43,046 nucleotides of DNA from Bacteroidota bacterium (GCA_022571715.1 JACZXH010000025.1:1-43046), one strand, 5' to 3'. Shown: positions 18,269 to 27,457, counted from the stretch's first letter. Made by a program: numbers and translations. The notes: generated from the sequence alone by a model not told the origin.

Positions 18269-18511
18269 TCAGTCTGTTTTGATACATTCGCCTTCTTCCC
18301 AACTGATCAGTCCTGCTACCTGTGCTTTACAGGAGTTGCCGTAGGTTTTTCCGTCACAACCACAAACCGGATCATAGAGTTCAAAACAAACTGCGTCGCT
18401 GTCAACTTTGGTGGGATCAATGCAATCTAAATTATCATCCTGATTGCAGGCAATAAATGATCCGGCCAGAAGGCAAACCGCCAATATTCGAAACAATTTT
18501 GTCCCATGCAT
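18269..18511 (-). CDS. Lipoprotein with a Kazal-type serine protease inhibitor domain
   Basis: The 80-residue protein has a signal peptide with lipobox FIAC (Cys22). The mature part is one Kazal-like domain with six cysteines after the lipobox and the signature DPVCGCDGKTYGNSCKA followed by AGLISWEEGEC. Kazal domains block serine proteases by a substrate-like loop. Here it would be anchored to a membrane facing the periplasm or outside. The gene is convergent with the S9 peptidase gene, ending 85 bases from it, but no shared regulation is visible. Target protease unknown. Confidence 0.88.
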   Translation of the reverse strand: MHGTKLFRILAVCLLAGSFIACNQDDNLDCIDPTKVDSDAVCFELYDPVCGCDGKTYGNSCKAQVAGLISWEEGECIKTD

Positions 18512-18716
18512 AAAATTACTTTTTCCTTTATTGACTATTACGAAGACACATTTTTTATCAAAATGGTTCGAAATTCGCCAGATTAAAAATGTGATGCAAT
18601 CCCTAACGGTATAGTATTATGGAGGAATAGAAATTTTCTACACATACCGAAGAATTGACAGTTCATCTGCATTGGAGGGTAACCGAAGCAGATAGAAGCC
18701 CTATTATGATGTGGAC

Positions 18717-19292
18717 TTACCGTTCCCCTGCAATTTCGCGATACCTGAAACAATCTGTAATATGGTCATTAACCAGTCCGCAGGCTTGCATATGCGCATA
18801 CATAATCGTACTGCCAACGAATTTGAATCCGCGCTTTTTCAGGTCTTTGCTCAGGTTGTCAGATTCAGTAGTTGTTGCTGGTATATCGTTCATGGTTTTC
18901 CATTTATTTACAATGGGCTGGTTATTCACAAACAACCAAATATAGGTATCATATGACCCGAATTCTTCCTGAACAATCAAAAACTGTTGTGCATTGTTTA
19001 CCGCCGCATGCACTTTTAGCTTGTTGCGAATAATCCCTGGATCAAGAAGCAGCCTGTCAATCATTTTCTGATCAAAATCTGCAACGATCCGCACATCAAA
19101 TCCAGCAAAAGCGTTCCGATATCCATCACGTCGTTTTAGAATGGTTGACCAGCTTAATCCTGCCTGCGCACCTTCAAGAATCAGGAATTCAAAATGCTTT
19201 CTATCATCATGTACAGGAATACCCCATTCTTCATCGTGATATTTTATGTATTCGGAAGAACCTTCACACCACGAACAACGGATTTTTTTCAT
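18717..19292 (-). CDS. tag: DNA-3-methyladenine glycosylase I
   Basis: The enzyme excises 3-methyladenine from alkylated DNA. The 191-residue product is full length and carries the Tag hallmarks: CSWCEG near the N-terminus, YHDEEWGIPVHDDRKHFEFL, LSWSTILKRRDGYRNAF, and MQACGLVNDHITDC at the C-terminus. The zinc ligands by comparison with E. coli Tag are a Cys at position 6, His19, and the His and Cys of NDHITDC. It stands between spacers of 205 bases (18512-18716, nothing found) and 62 bases; no alkylation-response partner (ada, alkB) lies next to it. Confidence 0.95.
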   Translation of the reverse strand: MKKIRCSWCEGSSEYIKYHDEEWGIPVHDDRKHFEFLILEGAQAGLSWSTILKRRDGYRNAFAGFDVRIVADFDQKMIDRLLLDPGIIRNKLKVHAAVNNAQQFLIVQEEFGSYDTYIWLFVNNQPIVNKWKTMNDIPATTTESDNLSKDLKKRGFKFVGSTIMYAHMQACGLVNDHITDCFRYREIAGER

Positions 19293-19354
19293 AATCAGTA
19301 TTTTATCTTTAATTTCTCTTGAGATTCCTGGATGAGAATTTCAGTTTTACTTCA

Positions 19355-20116
19355 TCAATGTACATAACTTCCCGCATTTATATCGATGGTGCAGCCAGTA
19401 GCGTGGTCTGCCATACCGCTTGCCAGAAAGGCTACCATAGGAGCAATGTCATCCGGTTCTGTTAGCCTGTCAAGCGCGAGATCATTACTGACAAACTCAT
19501 CACCGTAGTTTTTAATAAAATCTTTGGCCATATCGGTGCGTACAAAACCGGGGGCAATGTTAAACGCCACGATCCCCAGTTTCCCATATGCCCGGGCAAT
19601 TGAACGGGTCAGCGATATGATACCACCTTTTGACGCCGCGTAAGCGAGATACTCTTTCGTATCACCACGGAAAGCTGCCCTGGAAGAAATATTAACAATT
19701 TTCCCTCCCCCTTTTTCGATAAAATGTGCGACTGCCAATTTGCATAAATAGCCTGTAGCATTGAGGTTCACCTCCATGGTTTTATGCCAGTCATTCAAGT
19801 ACTTCATGTCATCTCCAGCAGGATCTGATTCAAGTGAAATACCTGCGTTGTTAATAATTACATGTAGTTGCCCAAAGTCGTTGACAACTTCGTTAAAAAG
19901 GCCGGCAATCTGTGTATGGTCTGCCAGATCAGCCCGATATAATTCAGAATTATTGTCTATCGCTTTTTGAATTTCTTTCGCTCGCTCCTCGTTCTGAAAA
20001 TAATGCAGCCCAATGCGCGCTCCGCATGCAGCCATCGTTTTTGCAATAGCTGCGCCGATACCACCAGAAGCACCTGTAACGAGGATGTTTTTACCTGTCA
20101 GATCAATTTTTAACAT
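19355..20116 (-). CDS. SDR family NAD(P)-dependent oxidoreductase (FabG-like)
   Basis: The 253-residue product is a classical short-chain dehydrogenase: cofactor motif TGASGGIGAA at 14-23, NNAG at 89-92, catalytic Ser144/145, Tyr159 and Lys163 (YAASKGG). The C-terminal CTIDINAGSYVH matches the usual GxxxxVDGG end. Substrate cannot be read; it resembles 3-oxoacyl reductases. Its ATG shares one base with the stop codon of the upstream amidohydrolase (TGATG), so translation is coupled. The pairing suggests both act on the same small molecule, though the partner is exported and this enzyme is cytoplasmic. Confidence 0.93.
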   Translation of the reverse strand: MLKIDLTGKNILVTGASGGIGAAIAKTMAACGARIGLHYFQNEERAKEIQKAIDNNSELYRADLADHTQIAGLFNEVVNDFGQLHVIINNAGISLESDPAGDDMKYLNDWHKTMEVNLNATGYLCKLAVAHFIEKGGGKIVNISSRAAFRGDTKEYLAYAASKGGIISLTRSIARAYGKLGIVAFNIAPGFVRTDMAKDFIKNYGDEFVSNDLALDRLTEPDDIAPMVAFLASGMADHATGCTIDINAGSYVH

Positions 20117-21210
20117 CAGTCAGGAAAAAGGGTTTTATCTATATTCGGGATAATACGGATTGCATTTTTATAGTATAACTTTTTTAGTATTTGGTCATTG
20201 AGATTCAATCCGTACATTCTCCAGAAAGCATGATAACGCTTGTAGTAGGGGAAATACTCATCAGACGTTTCAAGTACCCTAAAATAAGTATAATATTCTT
20301 CCGGATGATACGAATCTTTTCCAAAAAGCACCCTGTCCTGGTATTTCTCAAAGAATTTACTTGCTGCACGCGGTTGCCGGCCCAGTTCTGCAATTACAGC
20401 CCCGATTTCGACATACATGTTGGGTAGTTCATCCATAAGTTTACTAAGCGCACCAAGGCGATTGGCATACCAGCCCATGTGAGCATTGATAAAAATGGTG
20501 TTTGGGTTCTTTCTGAATGCATTGTGTTGCTCCTCCATTATGGTTTCCCATGGAGCAGGATCTGTGTTGCTGCGTTTTCTGCGTGGATGTGTTTTCAGCT
20601 CCAACCAGCGTTCATTTTGTTCATCCATCGGTGACCAGAATGGCCTGGGATCAGCGGTATGGATCAACACCGGAATTCCGAGTTCGCCGCATTTTTTCCA
20701 TACCGGATCAATCCTGGGGTCATCTACGTGTACGCGGTTGCCCTGACTGTCTTTTGAATACATGCCCAGGCTTTTGTAAATCTTTAATCCATTGGCTCCC
20801 AGCGTCACATCTCTTTCAATTTGCTTTATAGTATTTTCGGTCCATCCGGGAGCATCTATATTGTTGAAATCAATATTTGTGAAAACGATAAAACGGTTCG
20901 GGAAATGGTCGCTAACATTTTTCAATGATCCTTCCAGGTGCTCGGTTGTTCCTCTTCCCCGGCCACTGAGGTTTATCATAACTGCCATATTCAGCTCGTC
21001 CATTTCCCCCGCAAGCTTTGCAAGGTCCATATCTGGCATGCGAAACTGATGATTGTGTACGTCAATAAACGGAAATTTTGCTTTCTTAACCGGATGCTCA
21101 GGAACCACAAGCGTGGAGGGGGGATCGTATGCTTCCCAGTCCAGGGATTGTGAAAATGTTGCAAGAGGCAACATGCACAAATACAAAATCAAAATATTTT
21201 GCTTTTTCAT
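20116..21210 (-). CDS. Exported amidohydrolase-family TIM-barrel protein
   Basis: The 364-residue product has a signal peptide (MKKQNILILYLCMLPLATFS). It belongs to the amidohydrolase-2 family, with the metal motif HNH at 52-54 (IDVHNHQFRMPD), later histidines in PVLIHTADPRPF and FINAHMGWY, and the terminal Asp in LFGKDSYHPEE. Members hydrolyse or decarboxylate cyclic and aromatic acids. An exported member is unusual and points to a periplasmic substrate. It is coupled to the SDR gene by a one-base overlap. The substrate is not predicted. Confidence 0.88.
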   Translation of the reverse strand: MKKQNILILYLCMLPLATFSQSLDWEAYDPPSTLVVPEHPVKKAKFPFIDVHNHQFRMPDMDLAKLAGEMDELNMAVMINLSGRGRGTTEHLEGSLKNVSDHFPNRFIVFTNIDFNNIDAPGWTENTIKQIERDVTLGANGLKIYKSLGMYSKDSQGNRVHVDDPRIDPVWKKCGELGIPVLIHTADPRPFWSPMDEQNERWLELKTHPRRKRSNTDPAPWETIMEEQHNAFRKNPNTIFINAHMGWYANRLGALSKLMDELPNMYVEIGAVIAELGRQPRAASKFFEKYQDRVLFGKDSYHPEEYYTYFRVLETSDEYFPYYKRYHAFWRMYGLNLNDQILKKLYYKNAIRIIPNIDKTLFPD

Positions 21211-21925
21211 AATTTATCTTTAATAATATCAACTTATAAAAGGAAACATACTTACAATTTATAACCTGCCTGAATGTTTACAATAAAAGATCCTGAGCAC
21301 TTTTAACAGATATGCAGATTCGGGTAATACCTGCCCTACATCAGTTGCAAATGTACCTTTCCACCGTGTATAAACTTTAAATTCATTTAATAATTCCGCC
21401 AGTTCCGGGTCCAGTATAAATTCAAATCAATTAAAACAACTGTAAATCCCTCCCGTCAGGGACACAATATTATTTTGGTGTTTTCAAACCCTATGGCACT
21501 TTAGTAACCACTACCGTTTAAGTCCAGACAGTGTACTAAAAATATTGAAATGTTAATATATTAATTCAATTCACTAAACAGGTTGCAAAAATAACTCCTT
21601 TGTACTAATTCTATTGTGGTCAATATATTTTTCTTCATTTCCTAAACAGGATGTGTTTCTAAGTGCATTTTCCTCATTCTTATTCTCCATTTCTGATACA
21701 GAAGCCAGAATTCTCACAACTGTATATAAACTTTTAGGATTCATGTGTATCTTTAATCCGGGCATTGCATGCGATAGATAACCACATTAAATAGTGTTTT
21801 AACTATCAATTATTTCATTCACTGTTGTGAAAAAATAAGACTGAAAGTTGCTATCAAGCGTTTGTCAAAATCGAAAAATATTTTTATCAAAATTCAAGAA
21901 ATAGAATTCCGGTATCGTTATATAT
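21211..21925. other. Long spacer without an intact gene
   Basis: The 715 bases between the amidohydrolase start and the VOC gene hold no convincing intact gene. The part at 21252-21470 looks like decayed coding sequence on the minus strand (described separately). A 63-codon minus-strand frame at 21574-21765 has no recognisable family or start context. The remainder is AT-rich and must carry the amidohydrolase promoter and the promoter of the VOC gene. Confidence 0.5.
21252..21470 (-). pseudogene. Possible remnant of an outer-membrane protein C-terminus
   Basis: On the minus strand, one frame reads a coherent stretch (DPELAELLNEFKVYTRWKG, then TFATDVGQVLPESAYLLKV), and another frame just downstream ends GSFIVNIQAGYKL before a stop at 21252. 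That ending, alternating hydrophobic residues and Tyr with a terminal aliphatic residue, is typical of outer-membrane barrels. The frame changes and stops indicate decay. The reading is by eye and low in confidence; chance open sequence is possible. Confidence 0.25.
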
Positions 21926-22345
21926 ATGAATACGCCATTCCATCTTGCATTTCCGGTTGATAATCTGGAAAATACGAGGCATTTTTTTCAAGAGTTGCTG
22001 GGATGCCGTATAGGCCGGCAGACAAATAAATGGATTGATTTCGATTTTTTTGGCCATCAGCTAACAGCACATCTGAAACCAGAAGAGGTCAAGCCTGTTC
22101 AAACCAACGAGGTAGATGGCGATCCTGTACCTGTTAGGCATTTCGGAGCCATACTTGAATGGAATGAATGGCATACACTTGCTGATAAAATGGCGAGCGC
22201 CAATATTGTTTTTATAATCAAACCGCATATACGATTCAAAGGAAAACCCGGCGAACAGGCTACCATGTTTTTTTCAGATCCCAGTGGTAATGCACTTGAA
22301 TTTAAGGCATTCAAAGATCCGTCGAAAATATTTTCAACCAAATGA
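21926..22345 (+). CDS. VOC superfamily (glyoxalase-like) protein
   Basis: The 139-residue product is a vicinal-oxygen-chelate fold protein: FHLAFPVDNLENTRHFFQEL for the first beta-alpha unit, then VRHFGAILEW and the terminal metal-site strand MFFSDPSGNALEFKAF. The pattern His7...His (VRHFG)...Glu (ALEF) fits a metal-binding site. Such proteins are dioxygenases, isomerases or resistance enzymes. The substrate is unknown. The next gene starts 51 bases downstream on the same strand and could be co-transcribed, but the products do not obviously belong together. Confidence 0.9.
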   Translation: MNTPFHLAFPVDNLENTRHFFQELLGCRIGRQTNKWIDFDFFGHQLTAHLKPEEVKPVQTNEVDGDPVPVRHFGAILEWNEWHTLADKMASANIVFIIKPHIRFKGKPGEQATMFFSDPSGNALEFKAFKDPSKIFSTK

Positions 22346-22396
22346 TGTTACCTTGGTTTTAATTTTTGTATTAATCATTATTTTAAACTACTTATA

Positions 22397-24019
22397 TTGG
22401 GAAAAGCATCCTTTTCACCAGCCATATTTTTTATTGTCATTGCTTCTGTTTTTTACGGATGTAACGGGGCATTCAGCGACCTGAATAAGATCGGTCAATA
22501 TACCTGGAATCCGAGCCTGGCGTTTCCAATTGCTAAAGCCACTTTTGGATTTGAAGACTTTATCAATAGGAATGATACACTGGCATTAATTGAAAAAGAT
22601 GAGGAAGGATTGATAATACTTACCTATGAAAATAATGACCTTTTCTCACAAAATGCGGCTTCCTATCTTGAATTACCAGATGAGACACATACGGAGTCAT
22701 TTAATTTTAATTCTCCCTTGCTCATCCAGTTGCCTATAGCCTTTCAGATTTCGAAAACAGAATTTTTCAATTTCAAAATTGAAACGGAAGAAGGAGATGA
22801 AATTGATTCGGTACTGCTTCAATCGGGCGAACTTGAGTTGAAAATGCTTGCCAATTTCCCTGCTTCAGGTGAAGTAAAATTCCGCTTTCTTTCACTTTTT
22901 CTAAATGGGGAGCAGGTTGAATTTACTTATCCATGGCAATATTCAGGAACCCAGCCTGTTTTGGATCAGACTGATATACTGGACCTGTCTAATTTGAAAA
23001 TGGATTTAACAGATGGCGGAACCACAGTTAACACTTTCAATTTTGAAGTTGAGATCACATTGAATTATGAAGGCCAGCCTGTTCTTCCGTCAAACTCACT
23101 GGAAATCGAAGTGAAGCTGTTGAACGCTACTTTTAAGGCTATCTATGGTAAAATATCAGAACGTAAGATTGACCCTGTTTCTGATACGCTTAAGCTTGAT
23201 TTTTTTGATAATCTCAGTAACGGTTTCTTTTATCTGGATGAACCGGCAATTAGTATAAATATTGGTAACAGTTTTGGACTACCGGTATCTGTAAATATTT
23301 TGTCGTTTGAAGCATCTAATGAAACTTCAACGCTCAATTTAACAGGCGATATCACACAGCCCCAGCTTATCAACTTTCCTGCCCTCGGGCAGCTTGGCGA
23401 CACGATACGGACAGTTATCACTATTGATCATACCAATTCCAATCTTCCGGAGCTTATAAGCATGTTGCCGACGCAGATCATATATGTGTTTGAAGGCACC
23501 ATCAACCCGCAGGGAATCGCAGATAATAGTTTTGTGTTGAATGAAAGCATTGTGGATGTGGATCTTAAAATTGAATTACCGTTGAAAGGGCGATTATCTG
23601 ATCTCGAAGCATCTAATTTATTCGAATTTGATGTTGGTGAGATCGCAGAAGACATTGATTTTGTTCTTTTCCAGATATATACTAACAACGGATTTCCGCT
23701 TTCACTTGACATACAGGTGATTTTCCTGGATGAAATTGGAACCGAGCTTGAAAGATTGATTGATGAAGATAACCGTATCCTCGAAGCCGCTGAGGTTAAC
23801 GCTGAAGGAAATGTTACGCTCAGCAAAGAAAAAACCATACAGGTAATAGCGGATGATGATAAACTGCAAAGGATACAGAGTGCCAGCACCATACGTATCG
23901 AAGTTGTGATAAATACTACCGGTGACGGAACAACCTCGGTAAAAATCCTTGACAGTTATCAGCTGGAAATAAAAATAGGTGCGCAAATTGATTTTGGACT
24001 TAACGTAGGAGGATCATGA
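22397..24019 (+). CDS. Large predicted lipoprotein, coupled to DUF5723 protein
   Basis: The 540-residue product begins with a hydrophobic segment and lipobox VFYGC (Cys22). The only sensible start is the TTG at 22397; no in-frame ATG lies upstream after the VOC stop. The mature part is all beta, with repeated acidic and aliphatic strands (NTFNFEVEITLNYEG, DTIRTVITIDHTNSNLPEL, STIRIEVVINTTGDG). I recognise no named family. Its end overlaps the start of the DUF5723 gene by four bases (ATGA), so the two proteins are made together and probably form one surface assembly. Confidence 0.85.
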   Translation: MGKASFSPAIFFIVIASVFYGCNGAFSDLNKIGQYTWNPSLAFPIAKATFGFEDFINRNDTLALIEKDEEGLIILTYENNDLFSQNAASYLELPDETHTESFNFNSPLLIQLPIAFQISKTEFFNFKIETEEGDEIDSVLLQSGELELKMLANFPASGEVKFRFLSLFLNGEQVEFTYPWQYSGTQPVLDQTDILDLSNLKMDLTDGGTTVNTFNFEVEITLNYEGQPVLPSNSLEIEVKLLNATFKAIYGKISERKIDPVSDTLKLDFFDNLSNGFFYLDEPAISINIGNSFGLPVSVNILSFEASNETSTLNLTGDITQPQLINFPALGQLGDTIRTVITIDHTNSNLPELISMLPTQIIYVFEGTINPQGIADNSFVLNESIVDVDLKIELPLKGRLSDLEASNLFEFDVGEIAEDIDFVLFQIYTNNGFPLSLDIQVIFLDEIGTELERLIDEDNRILEAAEVNAEGNVTLSKEKTIQVIADDDKLQRIQSASTIRIEVVINTTGDGTTSVKILDSYQLEIKIGAQIDFGLNVGGS

Positions 24020-25365
24020 AAAAGCAGCTTTTGATCTTATTTATGACACTTATTGCCATAACAGCCTATACTCAGCAGATTACATTATACCAAATGTATT
24101 CAAGCATACCGCAGTCAAATCAGATAAATCCTGTGTTCATGCCAAGATCAAAGATAACCATCGGTTTACCCCTGATATCCTCTGATTATGTTTCAGTGTC
24201 AACTCCGGCCTCTTTTGATGATTTTTTTACAAGAAGCGCCGACGATTCATTAAGGATAGACGAACAAAAAATTATCGATGCATTCAACAAGTCTGGGAAA
24301 TTTGATTTCGAAGGAAATATTGGTTTATTATTTTTGGGACTGCGTACAAAGACAGGATTCTTTTCACTGAGCCTGAATTCAAGATTAGATGCCGGGTTTA
24401 CTTTGCCGGGAAGCTTGGTGGAGTTTGCATTCAGAGGATCGGGAGATACCGGCACACCTGCTTCAATTCGCATTAGCGAAATCAATCTCCAAACAGTGTG
24501 GTTCAATGAAATTGCAGTAGGCTATAGCAGGGAACTCAATAGCAAAATTACGGTAGGTGGTAAACTAAAATATCTGCAGGGAATCGGAACGATTTCAGTA
24601 GAAGGATTGAACGGGTATATCGAAAGCAGTATTGACAGTATTCATATATCCATGGATCCCTGGTCTGTTCACACTGCAGGTCAGGAGTTTTTAAAAAGTG
24701 CTTTTCCCAGTGCGAATACAGATTATTTTTTGTTTCAGAATGGCAATAAAGGGTGGGGTATTGATGTGGGTGTGGAATATAAGTTCATGGATAATCTGTT
24801 GCTTTCGGCTTCAATACTGGATGTTGGTAAAATAACCTGGAAAGAAGATACCAAAAGCTATCTGTTCGATGAAGTAAAATATACTTTTGAGGGTTTTGAC
24901 TTACTTGAATTATTGGAAGATGACGAAAATGATCCAAACAGCCAGTCCACGATTGAGGATGAAATTGATTCACTGGGAAGCCTGTTTGAGCCAGAGGAGG
25001 TGGAGGGAACCATATTCTCCACACCACTATCCGGAAAGTTTTATGCCGGCGGCCGGTACACTTTGCTGACGATACATACATTTGGGGTAATCATTTATGG
25101 TAAAATATTTAAGTCGCAACTTACTCCATCGGTAGCGCTGACATATAATATTGAGCTTGGAAAAATCCTGAATGTAGGTTTGAACGCTACATTTCGCAAT
25201 AAAACATTCAATAACTTCGGTGTGGGATTATCTGCCAAGCTGGGGCCGGTGCAGGTTTATGGCCTGGTGGATAATTTTCAGTCCATTTTGTTACCGGAAG
25301 GCGCCCGCGTAATAAGCGCCCGGGTTGGGTTGAATTTCATGTTCGGAAAAGCCAAAGGCTCCTGA
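24016..25365 (+). CDS. DUF5723 family outer-membrane protein
   Basis: The 449-residue product has a signal peptide (MKKQLLILFMTLIAITAYTQ) and the family opening QITLYQMYSSIPQSNQINPV. It continues as a long beta-barrel-like sequence (FDFEGNIGLLFLGLRTKTGF, NEIAVGYSRELNSKITVGGKLKYL, WGIDVGVEYKFMDNLLLSASIL) to VISARVGLNFMFGKAKGS. DUF5723 proteins are widespread Bacteroidota outer-membrane proteins of unknown function. It overlaps the lipoprotein gene upstream by four bases, so the pair is one operon. It is convergent with the decarboxylase gene. Confidence 0.87.
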   Translation: MKKQLLILFMTLIAITAYTQQITLYQMYSSIPQSNQINPVFMPRSKITIGLPLISSDYVSVSTPASFDDFFTRSADDSLRIDEQKIIDAFNKSGKFDFEGNIGLLFLGLRTKTGFFSLSLNSRLDAGFTLPGSLVEFAFRGSGDTGTPASIRISEINLQTVWFNEIAVGYSRELNSKITVGGKLKYLQGIGTISVEGLNGYIESSIDSIHISMDPWSVHTAGQEFLKSAFPSANTDYFLFQNGNKGWGIDVGVEYKFMDNLLLSASILDVGKITWKEDTKSYLFDEVKYTFEGFDLLELLEDDENDPNSQSTIEDEIDSLGSLFEPEEVEGTIFSTPLSGKFYAGGRYTLLTIHTFGVIIYGKIFKSQLTPSVALTYNIELGKILNVGLNATFRNKTFNNFGVGLSAKLGPVQVYGLVDNFQSILLPEGARVISARVGLNFMFGKAKGS

Positions 25366-25430
25366 ATAGCCAATCATATATATTCTTGACCTTCTAGGGA
25401 ATAGTATTCCAGCTCATACTCACGTAGATG

Positions 25431-26840
25431 CTAATTTTTATTTGCCTCAGCCCGGATCAGGTTCCATGCTTCCTCCACATGATGTATCTCAACATTAGTC
25501 TGGCCTGCTACAAGCCGTAATGCGAATTTTCCATTCAATTTTGTATGTGTCAAAAACAGTTTTCCGGAATCGTTAAGGGTATGCATCAGCTCTTCATTTA
25601 TCTCATTGAGTTTTTCCTCATCGTACTGACCTGGATTGTACCGGAAACATACGGTATTGAGGGGCACCGGAGCTAAAAGTTCGAAATCATGGTGATCCTC
25701 TATCTGTCTGGCGAACCATTGTCCCAGCCGGATATGATTTCGAATGCGTACTTTGATCTCGTTTACGCCCATATATCGGATAACAAACCATAATTTTAGT
25801 GCACGGAATCGCCTCCCAAGCTGGATACCCCAGTCCTTGTAATTATTTACATGGGCCTCTTCCCGTGTACGGAGGTATTCGGGCGTCATGGAAAAAGTAT
25901 TAATCAGCGCATCTTTATCCCTGACAAAATAAGCGCTGCAATCAAAATTTGTAAACATCCACTTATGGGGGTTAAATACGAATGAATCCGCCAGGTTAAG
26001 TTTTTTAAACCTGCTGCGGAATTCTTCGAGTATAAGTGCAGTTCCTGAATGCGCGGCATCGATGTGGTACCAGAGCGCATACTTTGTTGCAATTTCGCCT
26101 ATTTCATCAATGGGATCTATAGCAGTAGAACCTGTGGTACCAAGTGCACCTACTACAAAAAGAGGGGTAAGCCCGTTTTCAATATCTTGCAGAATTGCCC
26201 GTTCCAGTTCTGCAGGTATCATAGCGAATTCTTCATCACAGGCGATTTTACGCAGGTTGTTTCTTCCGAAACCTGCAATTCCCACACCTTTTTCGATGGA
26301 AGAATGTGCTTGTTCGGAGCAATAGATCCTGTACGGGTTATTTTCAAAACCATTTTCATTGATACTGAATCCCGTTTTAACTTCTCTGGCAGTAAGCAGT
26401 GCACAAATGGTGGCCGTTGACGCTGTATCCTGAATGACGCCATGCCATGTGTCTGGCAGGTGAAGCATGATCTTAAGCCACTCCAGCATACGTTCTTCCA
26501 TTTCAGTAGCAGCAGGCGATGTTACCCACATCATGCACTGTGCCCCCAGGGTAGCGGTAAGCATTTCCGCCAGCACAGAAGGATCGCTGTTTGTTGCCGG
26601 GAAATAGGCAAAAAAGGAAGGATGTTGCCAATGCGTAATTCCCGGCATGATTTTACTGTCAAAGTCAGACAAAATCGTATTGAAAGATTCACCTTCATCA
26701 GGAGGGAAGGCAGGAATTTGTGCAGCTATATCACCAGGTAGTACCTGGGATTTGACCGGGTATTGTTCGGTGTTTTCAAGGTAATCTGCCATCCAGTCAA
26801 CTAACTGATGTGCCTGTTCTCGAAATTTACTTTTGTACAT
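25431..26840 (-). CDS. PLP-dependent group II amino acid decarboxylase (aromatic L-amino-acid type)
   Basis: The 469-residue product, from the ATG at 26840, matches aromatic-L-amino-acid decarboxylases: it opens FREQAHQLVDWMADYLEN and has WQHPSFFAYFPATNSDPSVLA. The PLP Lys293 lies in FNPHKWMFTNFDCSAYF, with the cofactor Asp261 in HIDAAHSG and stacking His179 in EQAHSS. It would decarboxylate Trp, Tyr, Phe or DOPA-like amino acids in the cytoplasm; which one cannot be told from sequence. The frame extends upstream to 26924 but the extra 28 residues look unlike the family. It stands alone. Confidence 0.94.
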   Translation of the reverse strand: MYKSKFREQAHQLVDWMADYLENTEQYPVKSQVLPGDIAAQIPAFPPDEGESFNTILSDFDSKIMPGITHWQHPSFFAYFPATNSDPSVLAEMLTATLGAQCMMWVTSPAATEMEERMLEWLKIMLHLPDTWHGVIQDTASTATICALLTAREVKTGFSINENGFENNPYRIYCSEQAHSSIEKGVGIAGFGRNNLRKIACDEEFAMIPAELERAILQDIENGLTPLFVVGALGTTGSTAIDPIDEIGEIATKYALWYHIDAAHSGTALILEEFRSRFKKLNLADSFVFNPHKWMFTNFDCSAYFVRDKDALINTFSMTPEYLRTREEAHVNNYKDWGIQLGRRFRALKLWFVIRYMGVNEIKVRIRNHIRLGQWFARQIEDHHDFELLAPVPLNTVCFRYNPGQYDEEKLNEINEELMHTLNDSGKLFLTHTKLNGKFALRLVAGQTNVEIHHVEEAWNLIRAEANKN

Positions 26841-27388
26841 AAGATTTTTTTTATTTAAACCCGGAATTGTAATTAGAAATTTTCTGCCAACTCGAATATA
26901 CAGCACCTCAGGCACCTGATGCATATCTACTTCAAGTTTTCGTAACGGAGTCTAATGACAATTCTGGATTAAACAATTTCTGAAAACCTGCTAATTTTTG
27001 TATCGATACTTTCCTTCTACGGATTCTGATAAACTTCCGGGACAATATCGCTGAGTTTATCCTCGAATGATTTGCCTTCCCAGAACAGCAAAGCTTTTGG
27101 CGATCGATTCAAGCCGGAAAAGGTGGGTGCCGTTTACTGGAATTTATTCTTCGAGATCTGCAAAGCAAATACCGCCGCTATATATGATGAAATCCCAAGA
27201 TACAAGTGGGATCATCAAACCCGTGATATTTCTGCATACCATTTCCTTCTCTTTGCTTTTCCAGAGTTGTGCAATCCAATTCCACACAATGCCGGGAAAA
27301 TGAACTGCTTCAATTTTGGCACTATAACTTTTGGTATAAAAAACCTGTAAGTTATGCCTTTACAACATAGGTTGAAGCAATCAGATCG
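26841..27388. other. Spacer before the recombinase remnant, probably decayed sequence
   Basis: These 548 bases upstream of the decarboxylase start hold no intact gene. A plus-strand frame at 27072-27350 reads FKPEKVGAVYWNLFFEICKA, which is protein-like but matches nothing I know and overlaps other open frames. The stretch may be relic coding sequence linked to the recombinase remnant that follows. The decarboxylase promoter should lie at its left end. Confidence 0.4.
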
Positions 27389-27457
27389 TGAAGCGCCTGC
27401 TTCGGAGGATTTGGGGGCGGCAGTTTCGGCGGTTGCGGTGTAGGTGGAAGCTGGTAG
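27389..27457 (+). pseudogene. Relic of a glycine-rich C-terminal tail (TPM-domain type)
   Basis: Between a TGA at 27389 and a TAG at 27455-27457 one plus-strand frame reads FGGFGGGSFGGCGVGGSW. The Gly/Ser-rich run ending in GGSW is the usual C-terminus of YgcG/TPM-domain membrane proteins. No upstream domain survives, so this would be a leftover tail. The call is a motif match over about 20 codons and could be chance. Confidence 0.3.

Noticed and set aside
21574-21765. Minus-strand 63-codon frame in the long spacer
   Set aside because: It has no recognisable family, no export signal and no promoter motif, and is no longer than frames expected by chance in AT-rich DNA.
25396-25408. Short palindrome GGAATAGTATTCC between convergent genes
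   Set aside because: The 6-bp arms leave a one-base loop, so it cannot form a useful terminator hairpin.
27072-27350. Plus-strand frame upstream of the recombinase remnant
   Set aside because: It looks somewhat protein-like but matches no family I know, overlaps other open frames and lacks start context; mentioned only as possible relic sequence.
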